Assembly (NCBI RefSeq): GCF_000813145.1
Contig: NZ_BAZF01000010.1
Coordinates: 81,183 to 145,182, forward strand
Reading direction: 5' to 3'
DNA: 64,000 nt
DNA from: Geobacter sp. OR-1
Lineage (GTDB): Bacteria; Desulfobacterota; Desulfuromonadia; Geobacterales; DSM-12255
The notes under the pieces were generated by a model. It searched no databases. It was not told where the DNA came from and saw nothing but the letters and a program-made list of their open reading frames with translations. Positions 17,834 to 26,639 of the stretch are shown one piece after another (position 1 is the stretch's first letter; each line of letters begins with the position of its first letter). The translations under genes were made by a program, and so were the position numbers.

Positions 17834-19146
17834 TGCACGACGTCATTCTTCATGCCTTTGACTGGCCATACCGTGAGATCAGCACCAATGCGGCGAAGAT
17901 TGCCGAGATCGGCTACGGTGGGGTGCTGATCCCCCCGCCGCTCTACAGCGACCCGAACGGACCGGAGTGGTGGCAGCGGTACCAGCCCAAGGACTACCGG
18001 GTGTTAAGGTCGCACCTCGGCCGCAAGACCGGCCTGAGGCATGTCATCAAGGCTCTGCACAAATACGGGGTCAAGGTCTATTGCGACATCGTCTTCAACC
18101 ACATGGCCAACGAGAACCGGCCCGACCGGCTCAATTTCCCCGGCGCCGCGGAACTGGAGCGGTATCGGAAAGAACGGCGGCAGTTCGGCCGGGACCGGCT
18201 GTACGGGGAGCTGAACGAAGGGCTCTTTTCACCCTGGGATTTCCACAACAGCGGCAATATCCAGAACTGGCTGGACGAATACCAGTCAACGGAGTTCTCT
18301 CTTTCCGGACTTCCGGATCTGGAACTGAACGAATGGGTGATCGGGCAGCAGCAGACCTGTCTCCGGGCGCTGAATGAGCTGGAATTCGACGGCTACCGGG
18401 TCGATGCGGTCAAGCACCTGCCGGACGAGCATATCCGGAGAGTGTTCGCAACTGCCGACTTGGAGGGGAAATACCTGTTCGGCGAGGCGCTGACCGCCAA
18501 CGACAACGAGGAGAGGGTTTTTCTCTGGCCCCTGCTGAGCGAGACCGGGATGTCGTTCTACGATTTTCCGCTGCACGAGACCCTGCGTCGCGTATTTTCG
18601 CCCGGCGGCAGCATGCGGGAACTGGCAGACCCGGCAGCAAACGGTCAGGCCCTTCCCTGGAACCGCAGCGTAACAGTTGCCGTGACCCACGACATACCCA
18701 ATAACGATGGTTTCAGGGGGCAACTGCTGGACAAGCAGGACGAGTTTCTTGCCAAGGTCTATATCATGGGACGTGACGGCGGCATGCCGCTGGTCTATTC
18801 CGACCACAACGAGAGCGCGGGGAAATACCCGGAGGACCGGGATCGCTGGGCCAATGCCTGGCAGCGCTCAGACCTGAAGGCGATGATCGCCTTCCACAAC
18901 GTAGTCCACGGCCTGCCGCAGCGCACCCTGTACGAGGCTGACGGCTTCCTGGTGTTTGCCCGCGGATACCGGGGGATCGTGGCCATCAACAAGACCGCTG
19001 ACTGGCAACACCCCACCATCTGGACCTTCGGGCTGCGGCTCGGGACCTACCGGTGCCAGATCCACGGTCATGCGATGCAGGTGAAAGGCGACAACTTCAC
19101 CTTTTCAATTCCACCGCGCCAGGCCCAGCTGTGGCTGGCTGATTGA
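17833..19146 (+). CDS. GH13 alpha-amylase family glycosidase
   Basis: 437 residues with the GH13 barrel motifs in order: DIVFNHMAN (region I), GYRVDAVKH with nucleophile Asp191 (region II), GEALTAND with acid/base Glu218 (region III) and THDIPNN with Asp287 (region IV). A short C-terminal beta domain follows. No signal peptide, so cytoplasmic or exported otherwise. GH13 enzymes act on alpha-glucosidic bonds; the exact linkage and product cannot be told. It is coupled to the third patatin by a TGATG overlap, an unusual partnership for an amylase. Confidence 0.9.
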   Translation: MHDVILHAFDWPYREISTNAAKIAEIGYGGVLIPPPLYSDPNGPEWWQRYQPKDYRVLRSHLGRKTGLRHVIKALHKYGVKVYCDIVFNHMANENRPDRLNFPGAAELERYRKERRQFGRDRLYGELNEGLFSPWDFHNSGNIQNWLDEYQSTEFSLSGLPDLELNEWVIGQQQTCLRALNELEFDGYRVDAVKHLPDEHIRRVFATADLEGKYLFGEALTANDNEERVFLWPLLSETGMSFYDFPLHETLRRVFSPGGSMRELADPAANGQALPWNRSVTVAVTHDIPNNDGFRGQLLDKQDEFLAKVYIMGRDGGMPLVYSDHNESAGKYPEDRDRWANAWQRSDLKAMIAFHNVVHGLPQRTLYEADGFLVFARGYRGIVAINKTADWQHPTIWTFGLRLGTYRCQIHGHAMQVKGDNFTFSIPPRQAQLWLAD

Positions 19147-19353
19147 TCCGATCGGATCGGATATAACCGGAACCGATGCACCAGGCTGTTCACATTGTCA
19201 GCCTTGGAGGCAAGGCCCGAGGCTGCCCGGGCCGCGTCAACGGCACCTTTTGTTGTCTGCTGGATTACATCGCTGATCCGGTGAATCGCCGGTCAACGCC
19301 GGTATCTGCCAGTTTTTAAACGGTTTTTAATCACACATTCCCTCTAATTAACA

Positions 19354-19382
19354 TTGACGTCCATTCATTTAGACGCTATTAT
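19354..19382 (+). promoter_or_regulatory. Probable sigma70 promoter in the 390-bp gap before the Kelch gene
   Basis: TTGACG (19354-19359), 17-bp spacer, TATTAT (19377-19382), about 150 bp before the ATG at 19537, which has a GAGGAGG ribosome site. The rest of the gap 19147-19536 holds a short GATC-rich palindrome right after the GH13 stop (19144-19162) and nothing else I recognise. Confidence 0.55.
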
Positions 19383-19536
19383 TTTCGCCCAAAATACAAG
19401 CCCTACCCTCGAATCCCATCCCCAGCCATTGTCCGCGCCGATCGACACCGGCTTCAGTGGTTGTATTTGCATCAATCTCCAACAACCGACAATTTGATTT
19501 ATTTGCTGTTCATGCTGCTATTTAGAGGAGGCGAAG

Positions 19537-22188
19537 ATGAAATGTTTGCACCGGATTTGCCGTAACCTGCTGTTGTCGGTACCACAGGTCTTGTTGATGC
19601 TGCTGACGGCGCAGTTTGCCATGGCCGGTCAATTGACCTGGTCGAACAAGACCCTGCTGCCGACAGCGACATCGAGAGCCGCATCCGTCGTGGTCAATGG
19701 CACTATTTATGTTCTCGGCGGGGCTACCAACAGCGGGACCACCGCAGCAGTCGAAGCGTACGATCCGCTTACGGACAGCTGGCTGGCAAAGCCTGCCCTT
19801 AGCGAGACGAGATTTGCCGGAGGTGAAACAGTTCTGGACGGGGTCGTCTATATCGCCGGTGGGAGTGCGGTAGGCTCGACGCCAACGGCAGCCATCCTCT
19901 CCTACGACACCGCCTCCGGTTCAGGTGCCGCTGCCGTAGGCACCCTGGTCACCCCACGCATCAGGTGTTCCGCGGCCATCCTCAACAACAAGATGTACGT
20001 GGTGGGCGGAAGCAACAACAGCGGCACGGTATTCGATACGATTGAGGAGTTCGATCTAACCAGCCATGAGAGCATCATCAAGGCCACAATGCCGGTGCCG
20101 CTGCATTATGCCGCGGTAGTAGTATCGCAGGGGAATATTTACATAATCGGAGGTTTCGGGAGCGACGGCATGCCGCTAAACAGCACCTGGCTGTACGATC
20201 CGGTTGCCAACAGTTTCACCCCAAAGAGCGCATTGCCGGTGCCGGTTGCGGCCAGGGCTGCTGTGGCTGAAGATGGAAAAGTCTACCTGCTCGGCGGCAT
20301 GACCAATTTCAACACCATGACCTGGACTGCGGTTGTCCAGTCGTATGATCCGCAGACCGACAGTTGGCAAAGTCTGGGAGACATCCCCACCACTCGTTAT
20401 GCCCAGGCGGTCGGGATCGTCAATAACAGCCTGTATGTCATAGGCGGCAACAATGATGTCGGACCTGCCAGCGGCAACCTGAGTGTCAATGAGAGTGCCG
20501 ATCTCAGTTCAGCCACGGGGCCGGTCGTCACAGCTTCACCCTTTGGCGGGACCTATGCCGCGCCACAGAATGTTACCCTGACCGCCAACGAACCTTCGAC
20601 CATCTACTACACCATTGACGGCTCGGCGCCGACAACGGCTTCCGGGGTATATACCAGCCCTATCGGCATTTACACCAACACTACGCTGAAGTTTTTCGCC
20701 AGAAACGGTGCCGGCAATGACGGAACGGTAAAAACAGAGAGCTACACAATACTTCCCCCTCCTCCGGTCACCACCGCTTCACCAGCGGGCGGGACCTTCA
20801 CGGCACCACAAACGGTCACCCTCACCGCCAATGATGGCTCGGCCAATATCTATTACACCCTGGATGGATCAACGCCGACAACCTCTTCCGCAATGTACGG
20901 CGGAGCGCTTAATATCTCGACCACCACAACGCTGAAGTTTTTTGCGGTCAACGGAAACGGCCAGGAGAGCGTCAATTCCATCACGTATGAAATCATAGTA
21001 GCCCCAGGCGGCGGCTCGATCGGATTCGCACCGGTACAGATCGCTCTTCCCTACAAGGCCTGGAGTGTTGCTGCCGCCGACTTCAACCAGGACGGCAAGG
21101 CAGACCTGGCAGTGGCCAACTACGAACGGAATACCGTTTCCACATACCGTGGCAATGGCGACGGCACCTTTACCGGCGCGCAGGAGATCGGGGTCGGGTC
21201 CCAGCCGACTGCAGTCACTTTCGGCACAGTTAATGGCTACGATAGCTATATCGATATTGTCGCCGCCAACAGCGGGAGCGGATCGGCTTCGGTCCTGCTC
21301 GGCAACGGCGCCGGCTCATTTTCATATTCCGGAGCAATCTCGATTGGTTCCGGATCCCCTTCCGTTGCGGTCGGTCACTTCAGAAACGCCGGACCGCCCG
21401 ATGTGGCCGCGGTCAATCCTTCCACCGGTTACCTGAACATCTATTACGGCCAGGGACCGGGGTCATTTACCGCAGGCCCCTCTTATTACGTCGGCGCCGG
21501 GGCAATTTCCGTGACCAAGAGCGATTTTAATGGCGATTACAAGGAAGACCTGGCGGTAGTGAATTATGATACCGGCCAGTTGACCATACTGACCGGGGAT
21601 GGCGCAGGATATTTCTATTCCGTGTTTCCCGGCACCTACTCCCAACTCCAGTACTCCCGATCTGTCGCTGCGGGGGATATCAACGGCGACGGCAAGACCG
21701 ACCTGGCAATAGTGAACGACGGCGGCGAAGCCCCCGGTGGGACAGCCCTGGTCTCCATCCTCCTTGGCAACGGCAACGGTTCATTTCAACAGTACACCCA
21801 GTTCCAGCAGCCCCAATACACCTCCGGAGCGGCGATTGCCGACTTCAACAATGACGGGAAGGCCGATCTCGTTCTGGTAAACCGCTCGAACAACACCATG
21901 TCCGTGCTGCTCCAGGGGTTCCAGTTCGGCAATCCGGTCCTGATCAACCCGGCAAATCCGGTATATTTCGCCACTGTGCAGGCGGCTCTTGATAGCGCCG
22001 GCAATGGCGATGTCATGCAGACCATTGCCGGAGACCTTTATGAAAACCTTATCATCGACCGCGGCGTAGAAATCACCATCAAGGGGGGAGTCAGCGCCGG
22101 CGGCGCAGCCACCGGCTACACAACCCTTCACGGCACGCTGACCATCAGTTCCGGTTCACTGATAGCGGAAAATCTGACTATCGTGTGA
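19537..22188 (+). CDS. Secreted Kelch / chitobiase-C-like / FG-GAP repeat protein
   Basis: 883 residues. A signal peptide (cut after about residue 31, FAMAG) leads to five or six Kelch blades (about 35-325; repeated YVLGG, YIIGG, YLLGG, YVIGG). Two chitobiase/beta-hexosaminidase C-terminal-like Ig modules follow (about 330-490; GGTY-x-APQNVTLTAN ... YYTIDGS-x-PTT). Then come FG-GAP/VCBS repeats (about 500-800; ADFNQDGKADLAVAN, GDINGDGKTDLAIVN, ADFNNDGKADLVLVN), whose Asp-rich loops bind Ca2+. A short C-terminal part resembles the start of a parallel beta-helix. It is probably a surface or extracellular adhesion or scaffold protein; no catalytic site is visible. Confidence 0.85.
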   Translation: MKCLHRICRNLLLSVPQVLLMLLTAQFAMAGQLTWSNKTLLPTATSRAASVVVNGTIYVLGGATNSGTTAAVEAYDPLTDSWLAKPALSETRFAGGETVLDGVVYIAGGSAVGSTPTAAILSYDTASGSGAAAVGTLVTPRIRCSAAILNNKMYVVGGSNNSGTVFDTIEEFDLTSHESIIKATMPVPLHYAAVVVSQGNIYIIGGFGSDGMPLNSTWLYDPVANSFTPKSALPVPVAARAAVAEDGKVYLLGGMTNFNTMTWTAVVQSYDPQTDSWQSLGDIPTTRYAQAVGIVNNSLYVIGGNNDVGPASGNLSVNESADLSSATGPVVTASPFGGTYAAPQNVTLTANEPSTIYYTIDGSAPTTASGVYTSPIGIYTNTTLKFFARNGAGNDGTVKTESYTILPPPPVTTASPAGGTFTAPQTVTLTANDGSANIYYTLDGSTPTTSSAMYGGALNISTTTTLKFFAVNGNGQESVNSITYEIIVAPGGGSIGFAPVQIALPYKAWSVAAADFNQDGKADLAVANYERNTVSTYRGNGDGTFTGAQEIGVGSQPTAVTFGTVNGYDSYIDIVAANSGSGSASVLLGNGAGSFSYSGAISIGSGSPSVAVGHFRNAGPPDVAAVNPSTGYLNIYYGQGPGSFTAGPSYYVGAGAISVTKSDFNGDYKEDLAVVNYDTGQLTILTGDGAGYFYSVFPGTYSQLQYSRSVAAGDINGDGKTDLAIVNDGGEAPGGTALVSILLGNGNGSFQQYTQFQQPQYTSGAAIADFNNDGKADLVLVNRSNNTMSVLLQGFQFGNPVLINPANPVYFATVQAALDSAGNGDVMQTIAGDLYENLIIDRGVEITIKGGVSAGGAATGYTTLHGTLTISSGSLIAENLTIV

Positions 22189-22198
22189 GGACGCAAAA

Positions 22199-22235
22199 GG
22201 GGCAGGCAATCCCGGATGCCGCGATTGCCTGCCCG
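22199..22235 (-). terminator. Terminator between convergent Kelch and M36 genes
   Basis: A 12-bp perfect stem (GGGCAGGCAATC / GATTGCCTGCCC) around an 11-base loop. On the minus strand it runs into CTTTT, so it best serves the M36 gene; it may work in both directions. Confidence 0.75.
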
Positions 22236-22239
22236 CTTG

Positions 22240-23757
22240 TTATGCCAGTATCCCACGGTTCTTGAAAATCCTGGTCAGCCCCTTGGTCCGCTTCCCGCCG
22301 TACAGGTTCTTCTCCGCCATGATGATCGCCTCGGCGCCGTCCTTGAAGTCCGAATACTGGCTCAGGTAGAAATGACTTTCCAGGATCACGGTGTCTGACT
22401 TTTTCGCACCCAGCAGTTTCCTAACCTGCCAGAGAACGGCCGACCAGATCTCGCCGTCGCTATGCTCTTCACCATCCATGTCCGCCGGATAGAGTTTGGT
22501 GCTTTCCAGTCTGCGCAGGCACTCCTGCGGTCCCCCCTGGTAACCCTTGGCGTCCCACTCACCCAGCTTCAGCTTGCGGGCCGCCTTCTTGTATCTGTAA
22601 TAGAAGGTCCCGGCTAGGTAGTCGCCGAACCCCTCCCCCATGGCCCTTCCTTCGGTCTTCTGGCCGTATCCCGGCACAATGGCGTCCTGGATGGCATGGC
22701 CGTACTCGTGGATTATGATCTCGGCGTCCTCGGCATCGTCTACCCCGCCGTCGCCGAAGGTGATATCCTTCCGGCCCGGCGATGGGTCATAGAAGGAGTT
22801 ATCCTCGCGGGTGCCGTGGGCATTGACCCGGATCTGGCGGTTCAGAATCCCCTTGCCGCCGGTGAAGCCGAGCGACTGGATATACCGCTGGACGGCATCG
22901 ATATGAAAGTAGGCCATCACCTCTTCGAACCGCTCGTCGCTTCTGGTGAACTGAAAGTCCAGTGTCGCTGACTTGGCGGCGTTCCTGGTCTTGGTGGTAT
23001 CGACGTACGGCCCCTTCAGGAACCCCGAGCTGTCGAGTTCCTTGAGCTGCACCGGTTTATAGGCCTTGGCAAAGACATCGTTATCGCCATCCTTCAGATC
23101 CAGCAGGTCGTCCCGGTCGAGCGTCACCACCGGGTTGGGCAAAAAGACCTTACCCTTGCCCGTCGCCTTGTGCAGCACGTTCCGCTCGTCGATGACATGG
23201 CCGTTCACCCGGTCGATGAACAGAATCCAGGAACCGGCAGGCTTCTCGGTGCCGAACTTCACCTTGCAGACCGGCCTGAAGGTTCCTTTCATGGCGTAGA
23301 CCATGTTTTCCTTGTTGATCTCGGTGGCAAGGGTGCCGTACTCGGCGGCCTTCCTGGCGATGATGGCGTCGATCGCATTGTCGGAGAGGAAATCTGCCGC
23401 CTTCCGCTTGCCCAGTTTCTTCTCCAGCGTCGGGGCCGGTACGGTATCGTTCATCACCATGAAGATCCGGTTGGCGTTGTTGATATGGATCGCTACCCAG
23501 GCCCCGTGGATCGGGGTCCCATCAAAATGCTGCTGGAACAGCACCGCTTTCCCACCCAGGCTCTCGGTCACCTGCTCGAACTGCAGATCTGAGAGCGCTG
23601 CCGAAATCTTCAGCACCGCCAGGTTCTCTTTCAGGAACGCCTCGGCAACCTTTCGCGGGTCACCCGCCAGCGGTTCGGTCTCAAAATCATAAACCTTCTT
23701 CGGCACATAGTTGTCCCGGTCCCAGCGGACCTTGCATGTAGTCAGATCGAGCTTCAT
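22240..23757 (-). CDS. M36-like (fungalysin family) zinc metallopeptidase without signal peptide
   Basis: 505 residues; ATG behind GGAGGACGT. N-terminal residues 20-200 look like the FTP/PepSY propeptide of thermolysin-fungalysin enzymes. The catalytic part has HEYGH (His350, Glu351, His354) and the third zinc ligand Glu375 in GEGFGDYLAGT, the M36 spacing. The propeptide implies an inactive zymogen. Such enzymes are normally secreted, yet no signal peptide or membrane helix is present, so another export route is likely. It follows the muramidase gene by 10 bp in a two-gene operon with the eCIS-type regulatory element. Confidence 0.85.
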   Translation of the reverse strand: MKLDLTTCKVRWDRDNYVPKKVYDFETEPLAGDPRKVAEAFLKENLAVLKISAALSDLQFEQVTESLGGKAVLFQQHFDGTPIHGAWVAIHINNANRIFMVMNDTVPAPTLEKKLGKRKAADFLSDNAIDAIIARKAAEYGTLATEINKENMVYAMKGTFRPVCKVKFGTEKPAGSWILFIDRVNGHVIDERNVLHKATGKGKVFLPNPVVTLDRDDLLDLKDGDNDVFAKAYKPVQLKELDSSGFLKGPYVDTTKTRNAAKSATLDFQFTRSDERFEEVMAYFHIDAVQRYIQSLGFTGGKGILNRQIRVNAHGTREDNSFYDPSPGRKDITFGDGGVDDAEDAEIIIHEYGHAIQDAIVPGYGQKTEGRAMGEGFGDYLAGTFYYRYKKAARKLKLGEWDAKGYQGGPQECLRRLESTKLYPADMDGEEHSDGEIWSAVLWQVRKLLGAKKSDTVILESHFYLSQYSDFKDGAEAIIMAEKNLYGGKRTKGLTRIFKNRGILA

Positions 23758-23767
23758 ACGTCCTCCT

Positions 23768-24718
23768 TCAAGATTTCAAGCTTTTGAACGCCTGTACATA
23801 GCTCTCGATCCGGCTGCCGTACACCGGCGCCTGGCCCGAACCGTTGTAGTACGAGGCGAACCGGGTGTAATCCTTCAGCTGCAGCGCCTCGATCATGGCT
23901 GAGGTGCTGCCGTGCCCGCGCAGGAAATCGAACAACCCGAGCACCTGATAGCGGATGTCGCTGCTGAAGTTGGCGAACATCTCCTGTACCGAATCGTAGC
24001 CGAGCTGCGAGCAGTTGAACCCCATGACCTGCGGCCCCCCCATGCTGATGGCGTTCATGGCCGCATTCTCGCTGAGGGTGCGGGCAAAGTCGAACACCTG
24101 CCACTCGTTGTCCTGCTTGCCGTGGAAATCGAGCCAGGCGCTGTTGGCATCCTTGCGGAACTTGTGGCCCAGCCATTTTTTCTGGCTGTTGAAGGTGAAA
24201 TGGGTGTTGAAGGTATCGGGGTTCTTCTTCCCCCAGAGGTTCCAGAAGATATGGTTCTCGAACCGGATGATCATCCGGTTGTTGGCATCGAACCCGGCGC
24301 CGCCCGACTCCACGCAGAGTACCGCCACAGCTGCGGCCGGTTCCACCTCGATGATGCCGGAGAGGATCTCCAGGAGCCCGCCCTGGCCGTTCCAGACCTT
24401 GGCTGCCATCTTCTGGGATGCGTTATGCTTGGCCAGCACCGGGATCGCCTTCCCCTCCGGCGGCGCCAGCTGCGCCGTGCGGAGCTGGTCCATCTCCCAG
24501 AGGTAATCGGCCGCCGGGGTGCTGTCCACGATGGTGACGTAATCGCCGGAGACATAGCCGGAAAGGCTCCCGGACCTGATCCGGTACCATCCCTCCAGCT
24601 TCTCCAGAATTTCGACCTTTGTCCCCCGTTTGAGCGCGCCCAGCGCCGGTTTGGCAGTGGACGGCTCCGGCCGCACGTTCAGGCTGGTTGCGCTTACAAG
24701 TCCATAAGTTTGTGCCAT
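23768..24718 (-). CDS. SH3b-N-acetylmuramidase (DUF3380-type endolysin-like) protein
   Basis: 316 residues; AAGGAG lies 8 bp before the ATG. Residues 1-65 form a bacterial SH3 domain (SLNVRPEPS ... LEGWYRIRSGSLSGYVSGDYV) that binds cell wall. Residues about 85-312 are an N-acetylmuramidase of the DUF3380 type, with the candidate catalytic Glu137 in VLCVESGGAGFD and the conserved ENHIFW and MGGPQVMGFN blocks. It should cut the glycan backbone of peptidoglycan. It resembles phage endolysins but has no holin or phage neighbours and no signal peptide. It leads the operon with the M36 protease. Confidence 0.88.
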   Translation of the reverse strand: MAQTYGLVSATSLNVRPEPSTAKPALGALKRGTKVEILEKLEGWYRIRSGSLSGYVSGDYVTIVDSTPAADYLWEMDQLRTAQLAPPEGKAIPVLAKHNASQKMAAKVWNGQGGLLEILSGIIEVEPAAAVAVLCVESGGAGFDANNRMIIRFENHIFWNLWGKKNPDTFNTHFTFNSQKKWLGHKFRKDANSAWLDFHGKQDNEWQVFDFARTLSENAAMNAISMGGPQVMGFNCSQLGYDSVQEMFANFSSDIRYQVLGLFDFLRGHGSTSAMIEALQLKDYTRFASYYNGSGQAPVYGSRIESYVQAFKSLKS

Positions 24719-24780
24719 ATCTTGCTCTCCTTATCAGTCAACCGGATGTGCAAGCAATTTATCACCACGGAATCATTGCG

Positions 24781-24862
24781 CAATCAGGCTATCGGTTATT
24801 TATTTCATGAGAAATCAACCTAGACCGTATGGGGCAGATGGGCCGGATTAAAGTCGTAGCAA
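24781..24862 (-). promoter_or_regulatory. Shared bipartite regulatory element, muramidase operon copy
   Basis: On the minus strand, block 1 (24862-24845) reads TTGCTACGACTTTAATCC. After 38 bp, block 2 (24806-24781) begins GAAATAAATAACCGATAG and ends TGATTG. Block 1 matches the eCIS copy at 16 of 18 bases and block 2 at 21 of 26. It ends 62 bp before the muramidase ATG. Confidence 0.8.
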
Positions 24863-24985
24863 TAAGGTACTAATCTGGAAATCTTACGGGCAATCTTAGA
24901 ATCCATCTTGTGCGCATAATGCAACGCCCCCCGCCTGAACAGATTGGTAAGCCCACCATCAGCTTCGACTCGCAACGAAAAACAC

Positions 24986-25047
24986 CTTTAACCCTCCGGA
25001 ATCTTTATACTTGCGGACAGCAGGAAAAGACGTTAAAACAAACAAAT
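24986..25047. repeat. Repeat R1, copy A
   Basis: About 62 bp, roughly 90 per cent identical to 27609-27670. It starts CTTTAACCCTCCGG and ends GACGTTAAAACAAAC, so the ends carry TTTAAC and GTTAAA as inverted repeats, with an inner CTTGCGG loop. It precedes a small membrane-protein gene, as does copy B. The gap 24719-25105 otherwise holds only the regulatory element at 24781-24862. Confidence 0.8.
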
Positions 25048-25105
25048 ATTTTTGTGGCGTCGGCATGACCATTGTCGTTCTCTAAACTAACTACAGAGGT
25101 GCCTT

Positions 25106-25471
25106 GTGGACGTATTTTTCTGGATCACCGACTTGTCGATCCCGGTTATCATAACAGTTCTGGGAGTGCTTTATAGGTTCCGGCCGCCAAAGGAAATAAA
25201 CAGGTTTTTCGGATATCGCACATCAAACTCGATGAAGTCACAGAAAACTTGGAATTATGCGCAAAAGCGGATCGGTGACACGTTTCCGCCATTAGGTCTT
25301 GCACTGTCTCTCATCATAGCTTTGGTGAAGCTATTCATTCCGTTTCAAAAAGAGTATCTGAGCCTGTTCAATGTGGGCCTCGTGCTGCTGGCGATCATAG
25401 CCCTGATCATCATGATTGAAAGGGAATTACAAAAAAAATTCGACGCGAATGGGAATTCTGCAGGCTTATGA
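25106..25471 (+). CDS. SdpI-like small membrane protein
   Basis: 121 residues from a GTG codon with AGAGGT upstream. There are three hydrophobic segments (about 5-22, 65-80, 88-105). GYRTSNSMKSQKTWNYAQ (about 36-53) is the hallmark of the SdpI/YhfL family. In Bacillus, SdpI is the immunity protein to the SdpC killing factor and a signal transducer. No SdpC-like gene is adjacent, so immunity here is only a possibility. It sits between repeats R1 and R2. Confidence 0.8.
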   Translation: MDVFFWITDLSIPVIITVLGVLYRFRPPKEINRFFGYRTSNSMKSQKTWNYAQKRIGDTFPPLGLALSLIIALVKLFIPFQKEYLSLFNVGLVLLAIIALIIMIERELQKKFDANGNSAGL

Positions 25472-25520
25472 GGTCCGTCTTGAAGTCCACAAAAGCAAGG
25501 GATCAGACCTACAAAAAAGC

Positions 25521-25593
25521 AAAAGGGTAGACCTACACATTTAACAGGCCCCTGGCAAAAAGTCAGTATTTGTCAATTGTGTAGGTCTGACCC
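25521..25593. repeat. Repeat R2, copy A, with an inverted partner
   Basis: Arm 1 (25525-25539) reads GGGTAGACCTACACA; arm 2 (25578-25593) is TGTGTAGGTCTGACCC, its near-perfect inverse, so the element can fold into a long hairpin. The sequence from 25521 to 25566 recurs at 28041-28084. A partial third copy of the AGACCTACA word lies at 25505-25513. The form resembles REP sequences mobilised by RAYT transposases; no transposase is nearby. Confidence 0.7.
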
Positions 25594-25725
25594 TCTGAGG
25601 TTTGCGACCCTCGAGGTTTGCTTTTGCATGTTATAGGTTGCCAGATGAGAAGAACTGTGAGCTCAGGAATCAGAATCCTTCACGAGGATTCACTTTTGTT
25701 TGGGTTATAGACCCGTTTATTAATG

Positions 25726-26262
25726 CTATAATCCTTTCGTTAGACTGAATGATCCTTGATCAGCATTACAACCAGTACTCGCAGGAATCGTATAACTTCC
25801 CTTGAAGGTATTGTTAAGTAGTTGCCCAGTAATGGTTCCAGGACCAACAAAAGTAATAGAGTTACTAGATGAGTCAACTGTAGCTTGGTAGGTTCCTGAA
25901 CCACGGCAGCTATTTTTGATTGTAATTGAAGCGAAAAGTGAATTGCCACTTTGTACTATGGTAGCACTCGTTTGCCCATCACCGTCAATTTGAAATTGGC
26001 TTGTATAAAAATTTCCATGCCAGTTGCCAGCTAAAGCAGTGCTATCGTTGCCACCACCAGTATTGCCACCACCGGTATTGCCACCACCGGTATTGCCACC
26101 ACCGGTATTGCCACCACCAGTATTGCCACCACCGGTATTGCCACCACCGGTATTTGATAAATTTGCAGCAGTTGATTCTCCTCCTCCCCCTCCTCCACAA
26201 CCAGACAAACAGAATGAAAACGCGACTGATAAAACGCATGACAAAACCACTATTCTTTTCAT
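25726..26262 (-). CDS. Lipoprotein with TGGGN tandem repeats
   Basis: 178 residues from the ATG at 26262, which follows GGGGGT; a longer frame upstream has no ribosome site. A lipoprotein signal ends in CLSGC. Next is a glycine run, then seven copies of a five-residue TGGGN unit as a flexible stalk. The C-terminal domain of about 110 residues (ALAGNWHGNFYTSQF to the end) has a beta-rich lipocalin-like or NlpE-like look and two cysteines. It is probably surface- or periplasm-anchored; function unknown. The gene is visibly richer in A+T than its surroundings. Confidence 0.75.
   Translation of the reverse strand: MKRIVVLSCVLSVAFSFCLSGCGGGGGGESTAANLSNTGGGNTGGGNTGGGNTGGGNTGGGNTGGGNTGGGNDSTALAGNWHGNFYTSQFQIDGDGQTSATIVQSGNSLFASITIKNSCRGSGTYQATVDSSSNSITFVGPGTITGQLLNNTFKGSYTIPASTGCNADQGSFSLTKGL
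26048..26153. repeat. 15-bp tandem repeat, about 7 copies
   Basis: A unit of TTGCCACCACCGGTA is repeated about seven times with one G/A variant (CCGGTA or CCAGTA). It encodes the TGGGN stalk of the lipoprotein. Because the unit is a multiple of three, copy-number change would alter stalk length without a frameshift. It is not a CRISPR array: there are no spacers. Confidence 0.92.
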
Positions 26263-26639
26263 AATACCCCCCATAATTGACTGGATAAACACAGTATGCA
26301 GTGAACCTTGCAAATGTTGTTTACACCATCTTTTGGAAATTTTCTCCAACTGTGCAATAGATTTGCCAAAGGATATAGAGTTGAATATTCAAGACTATTT
26401 TCAGAAATCATTCAGGCTAGCCATAGTAAATGCAAAGAAACCCGACAGTATCTTATGCATATAATCTTCCTAAAATGTGCATATCCCAGGTTGCAACAAG
26501 CATAACACGCTGTATTTACGGGCGTAACATACAGGGATTAGTCATTGCAATTGTGTAAAGTTTTTCGACATTGGGAGGACATGAAATCTGCAGTACAGAT
26601 AACGTAATTGATGTAGTTCAGGGCATTGCTGTCCCATAG

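Noticed and set aside
19144..19162. GATC-rich palindrome after the GH13 stop as a terminator
   Set aside because: The stem is short, self-complementary in several registers, and has no T-run.
24986..25047. R1 considered as an integron attC site
   Set aside because: The ends (CTTTAAC and GTTAAAA) do not fit RYYYAAC/GTTRRRY exactly and no integrase is present; kept only as a repeat of unknown type.
26048..26153. Short regular repeats considered as a CRISPR array
   Set aside because: Units are 15 bp, directly abutting with no spacers, and encode a protein stalk; no cas genes.
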